A DNA stretch of 64,000 nt. Source: Rhizophagus clarus (Eukaryota > Glomeromycota > Glomeromycetes > Glomerales > Glomeraceae). Below, piece by piece: positions 60,560-64,000 of the stretch. The translations under genes and the position numbers were made by a program. Within the stretch, counting starts at the first letter, position 1. Each line of letters starts with the position of its first letter. The DNA is taken from positions 1,400,001-1,464,000 of the forward strand of contig BLAL01000229.1 of assembly GCA_015698045.1 (NCBI GenBank), in the 5' to 3' direction. The notes under the pieces are model-generated. The model saw nothing but the letters and a program-made list of their open reading frames with translations. It was not told the DNA's origin and made no database searches.

Positions 60560-61000
60560 TAAATGATAACTTTCTGCTCTTAATCCTTCATTAAACGCAA
60601 TCAAAACCTTCAACCATCCATCTATTAGGGTAATATTCTTCATTATGATGAATAATATTTCAGCTAGCTGTTGATAACCTCTTATTTCATCAGGTTTTTC
60701 AAGACATCTTGGAATTAATTTATGACTGAGAAAATTCGTTCACAATATTTTAAATTGTGAACATCGCCTTCAACAATTGGATGTGTTTTATCAACTTGAA
60801 AGATTCTATTAATTTCATTCGACATTTTCTTTTTGACATCCGGATTATTTGCAAGATAATAGATAATTAATGAAATCATATTCACAGTCCATCAAGACAA
60901 TATTAAATATTGATAAGAGTATTAAAAAATATACTTCCTGTATCAGTTTTAGAAATTATCCCATCAAATATCATTTTACGAATTTTAAGATCAGTCGTAG
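60560..61000 (-). pseudogene. Cytochrome P450 fragment
   Basis: Minus-strand translation, with frame changes, gives in order IRKMIFDGIISKTDTGS (I-helix with the TDT of GxDTT), IIYYLANNPDVKKKMSNEIN, HPIVEGDVHNLKYCERIFS (up to the K-helix, whose ExxR is deleted), RCLEKPDEIRGY, then NEEYYPNRWMVEGFD (the PERF-like region) and NEGLRAESYHLV. The haem-binding Cys loop is not found. Stops and indels at several points show it is dead. P450 genes are numerous in fungi; subfamily not determinable. Confidence 0.7.
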
Positions 61001-61189
61001 TTCATTCTTATCATAATTTAATAATACCACGAGGTGCATTTGCAGTAATTATTGATATTCGTTTAGTAAAGGTTATCTGACGGGTATTTTCAATATCTTG
61101 TCTATATCTTATGATAATCGCATACCTTTCTTTGATTTGTGAAGTTCGAAGCTTTGAATAAATCATCAGATTTATTCTTAAAATATGAA

Positions 61190-61440
61190 AATAATGTCGC
61201 AAAAACGTGACAATTTCCTTCAACCGAATTGTCGCACCGGACTGATTGGTGAATCTACCTACCAACCGCTTCAATATTTCACTCACATAATTGAAATTTC
61301 AAAACTCAACAAATCTCCGCTCTGGATTGGCATCCAAGACCTTTCCAAGGTTTATGACAACGTTAACGTCTCCCTCTTGCATTTCGCAATGAAAAGACTC
61401 AAAATCCCCAACACCTTAATCACCACTGGAAGAGGCGAAT
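61190..61440 (+). pseudogene. LINE reverse transcriptase fragment
   Basis: Reads STYQPLQYFTHIIEISKLNK, then PLWIGIQDLSKVYDNVNVSL and HFAMKRLKIPNTLI, matching RT motif A of the fragment at 11800-11995. GC content is higher than in the surroundings, and the frame continues past IPNTLI into unrelated sequence, suggesting a 3' junction near 61430. It lies next to the P450 relic on the opposite strand. Confidence 0.7.
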
Positions 61441-61565
61441 TGAAACATTACTATCCCCACAAGACTGCACGAACAAATTTATCTAATCAATTAATGCAGA
61501 TGGCATTCAGCTTTTTCACAATCACTAAGTTCATTAAAATATTCAGCCATTGTATAAGTTCTTAA

Positions 61566-62179
61566 TTCGAATAAAATTCTTAAATTGAGATTCGAAAAAT
61601 TTTTTGAGATTTCCACCATGCTAAATATATAATTGAGGAATTTCCAAAAAAAGGGAATGGAAAAGGATCAGGTAATGGATTTATACGATTAGATAATCAA
61701 TGTGTTATCTATTAATGAAAGGTAATCAAATTCTTTGCTTGATAATAAATAGTAGAAATTTAAATAATAAGTTTGAAAAAATTATATTTTCAATACAACC
61801 AGGGTTTGAAAAAGCAACGTATTTATGACGAATTTTTTTTTTTTTTTTAAAGAAAAAAAGATTTTTTTTTTCGTTTCCCGAACATAAGTAATTTTTTTTC
61901 GCTGCGGGACACTTGACAACTTTGTAAATAACAAACACGTGAATTGTATATAACACGTGAGTCATTTTTAAGTATTTTAGCGTCCCATGATGCTATTTGA
62001 TTTTTTTTCTCAGATAAATACTATTGTTAATTTAAACAAATAACCTTGATGTAATAAATCAATTGTCAAAAATGCCGTTTCTAGTAGATACATAAGAAAG
62101 CTAAGTATTTTATTCCATCTTAAACTTAAATTCTAAAATTCAATTTTAAGATATTGATTAGTTCACAAGTGAGTCACAA
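61566..62179. other. Intergenic
   Basis: T tracts at 61830-61890; nothing recognised. Confidence 0.35.
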
Positions 62180-62199
62180 TTGAGTATGAATGCACTAAG

Positions 62200-62388
62200 G
62201 GATATTTGTGATCTTCAAGGAATGGAACTTAATGATGAATTCCAATTAACTGATCCAGTAATACATGGTGTTGATTCTTTAAGATTTGGAAGAAATTTTG
62301 ATGAAAATGGAATCAAACAATTGTTCTTGGCAAATCACAGATGTATGATTTTTGTGAAAAGCTAGAATTAAGTCACATTAGTAATTAA
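62200..62388 (+). pseudogene. Alpha-kinase C-terminal fragment
   Basis: ICDLQGMELNDEFQLTDPVI then HGVDSLRFGRNFDENGIKQL and FLANHRC match the end of the vWA-alpha-kinases at 32963 and 39710. One codon pair is lost (GSTNF to GRNF), and a short deletion after HRC shifts the frame away from the DICEKLELSHISN that follows in another frame. Only the last ~60 codons are present. Confidence 0.85.
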
Positions 62389-63561
62389 AAATAAATGTAG
62401 CATAAAGTATTAATTTTTTAATAGGAATTTTATACATAATCGTGATAAACTTTTTTCGTTATATGTAAATAAAACTTTAAAGGAAACTTCTACCCTAGAC
62501 CCTCAGATAGTTTTTCTTTTATTTTATTTGAAAATTGAGCTTGTCATTGTTCATCCTATTTTTCCATCCTTCTCCCCCTTCTTTTTTTCGTTCTCTCCTT
62601 TCCCCTTTACACATTTTTGAACGGTCCTTGCTGCGCACTACATAGGTATATTAGTTAGGATGGTTCCTGCTGAGGTTGCAGTCAATAGCATAATAAATAA
62701 ATAAATAAATAAACTAGGTAAGTCCAGAGCATCCGGAACCAATCACGCATACTCAATTTTTGAGCGGGCGGACAGACGGACATTTTGTGTGACCTTTGCA
62801 TAGAAATATATAGTCCTTTTAGGCTTTTACACTCTGAACTAATAAATCTATGCAAATAAAATTTCTTTTTACTTGAATTTTGTTCATAACAAACAAAATA
62901 ATTAATTGGCATGATCGTGACGTAATTAGTTAAACCATATATTGTAACTAGTTGCAACCCTGAGCTCTATTTATAACTGACTTGATGACATTAATTATGT
63001 GAAAAGAATATTTTATAATACTTTCAATGAATAATCAAAACAAAACATTTGGACTGATAATCGATCTGATTGGTCGAAAAAAAATATGTTACTAGTAAAT
63101 ACATCTTGAAAATAATTTATCTTAATAAAGTTTTCAATTTATTTTGTCTTTTGCCTTTGCTGTAACAAAATACACTATTGTTAAATTTTGTTACATAAAA
63201 GGATTGAACTCTATTCTATTTATTAAGACCAAAAGAGGATGTACAAGTTTCAGAAAAAAACGTAAAGTTAAAATTAGGAAAATTTATAAAATATATCTTT
63301 AATCATAATTTCAGTGAAAATCATACCATACACATACCTCGAGCTGAAGAAAAAATTATTAAGCGCAAATTAATATCAGATGCAGAATATCACACATTTT
63401 TTGAAAATCTAAACGCGATAGTGATACACGATTTTTTTTTTTTAAATTATATAATTCGATAATATTTAATTTAAATGATAAAATGCAGCATATACTGTAT
63501 ATACTAGTAAAAGCATAAGTAAAATTACTTTCAATTCTTAAATAATATCATATAGTTATTA
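62389..63561. other. Intergenic
   Basis: An (AAAT)n tract at 62693-62712; no gene seen. Confidence 0.35.
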
Positions 63562-64000
63562 TCACCATAAATAAGTTTTTTCTATAAAACTAATAATATC
63601 AATATGTAACCCATAATAATCTAAAACTTGAATATCATATAATTTAAATTCTTCCAATTTATCTTTCAAAGAAAATAAATCTTCGCGATTTCCCTGAAAA
63701 ACTTCTAAAATAGCCAAATATTTAACTCTTTTCTTTTTCATAATATATTCCTTTATATAAGGAAAAATATCTTCACTTTCTTCTTTCCTATTATTTCTAA
63801 TTAACAATTTTTTAATAAAAATATTTTGAGAATTTTTTAAGAATACTTCCAAATCACATCCAGCAATAGCAAGTCCCAAATTCAAATATTCTATTTTAGA
63901 AGGAAGAATTTGTCCTAAATTTTGTAATATAATTGAATTCAAATGATAAGTATAATCAACATCATGAGCATTAATTACAAGATAATTAAGATTCTGTTTA
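63562..64000 (-). CDS. F-box/LRR-like protein, C-terminal part (runs off the window)
   Basis: The minus-strand frame is open from the window edge (KQNLNYLVINAHDVDYTYHL...) to a stop at 63562, so the 126 codons after the first possible start are only part of the gene. Leucine-spaced segments (LNSIILQNLGQILPSKIEYL, NIFIKKLLIRN, VKYLAILEVF, FKLYDIQVLDYYGL) are typical of the irregular leucine-rich C-termini that follow an F-box in a very large protein family of Rhizophagus. The F-box itself would lie outside the window. Such proteins are expected to be substrate receptors of SCF ubiquitin ligases; that is inference. No defect seen. Confidence 0.7.
   Translation of the reverse strand, partial: KQNLNYLVINAHDVDYTYHLNSIILQNLGQILPSKIEYLNLGLAIAGCDLEVFLKNSQNIFIKKLLIRNNRKEESEDIFPYIKEYIMKKKRVKYLAILEVFQGNREDLFSLKDKLEEFKLYDIQVLDYYGLHIDIISFIEKTYLW

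Overview
The window is very AT-rich eukaryotic DNA with short phase-consistent GT-AG introns, T/A homopolymers and many decayed transposons. The gene content (Sel1-repeat/kinase fusions, vWA-alpha-kinases, tyrosine-kinase-like proteins with a C-x2-C ribbon, Crinkler-like P-loop proteins, an F-box/LRR-type C-terminus, CRE-like LINE fragments) is typical of an arbuscular mycorrhizal fungus, most likely Rhizophagus (Glomeromycotina). That assignment is inference from family composition.

Layout. 0-5 kb holds a broken Sel1-kinase copy and a 564-bp TIR element. 5.6-7.9 kb holds a small basic protein gene and the five-exon gene for RNA polymerase II subunit RPB4. 9.8-14.5 kb is a graveyard of LINE, integrase and hAT fragments. 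15.8-19.6 kb is an intact 1228-aa gene: about 22 Sel1 repeats, a zinc-ribbon-like motif and a kinase domain. 20.4-27.3 kb holds two oppositely oriented, broken copies of a Crinkler-like P-loop NTPase gene. 28.1-29.4 kb (minus) is a candidate gene made of very short exons. 30.6-31.4 kb is an unknown two-exon gene. 33-34.6 kb is an intact vWA-alpha-kinase; a broken paralogue with a MITE inside lies at 39.7-41.6 kb and a fragment at 62.2 kb. 36.8-38.0 kb is a five-exon methyltransferase. 43.3-47.0 kb is an almost intact DNA transposon. 47.9-52.1 kb (minus) is a kinase gene whose 5' part is a tandem array of introns. The rest is mostly noncoding with small TIR elements, a P450 relic and, at the right edge, part of an F-box/LRR-like gene.

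The main discovery candidate is the 49.0-52.1 kb array. On the minus strand each ~100-bp unit is a complete-looking intron (GTAAGT donor, CTAAC branch-like site, TAG acceptor), and consecutive introns are separated by only 3 nt. I count 28 microexons (26 of 3 nt, one of 6 nt, one of 1 nt). They add up to exactly the phase needed to join an upstream ATG exon to the kinase exons. A second minus-strand locus at 28.1-29.4 kb shows the same design with exons of 14-73 nt that chain in one open frame. Together they suggest gene growth by tandem duplication of intron-plus-microexon units.

A second theme is small TIR elements with subterminal arrays of ~11-bp repeats in opposite orientation in the two halves. 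Two of them share the terminus CCCTAT-R-AAAAAA and 3-bp target duplications but carry different 11-mers.
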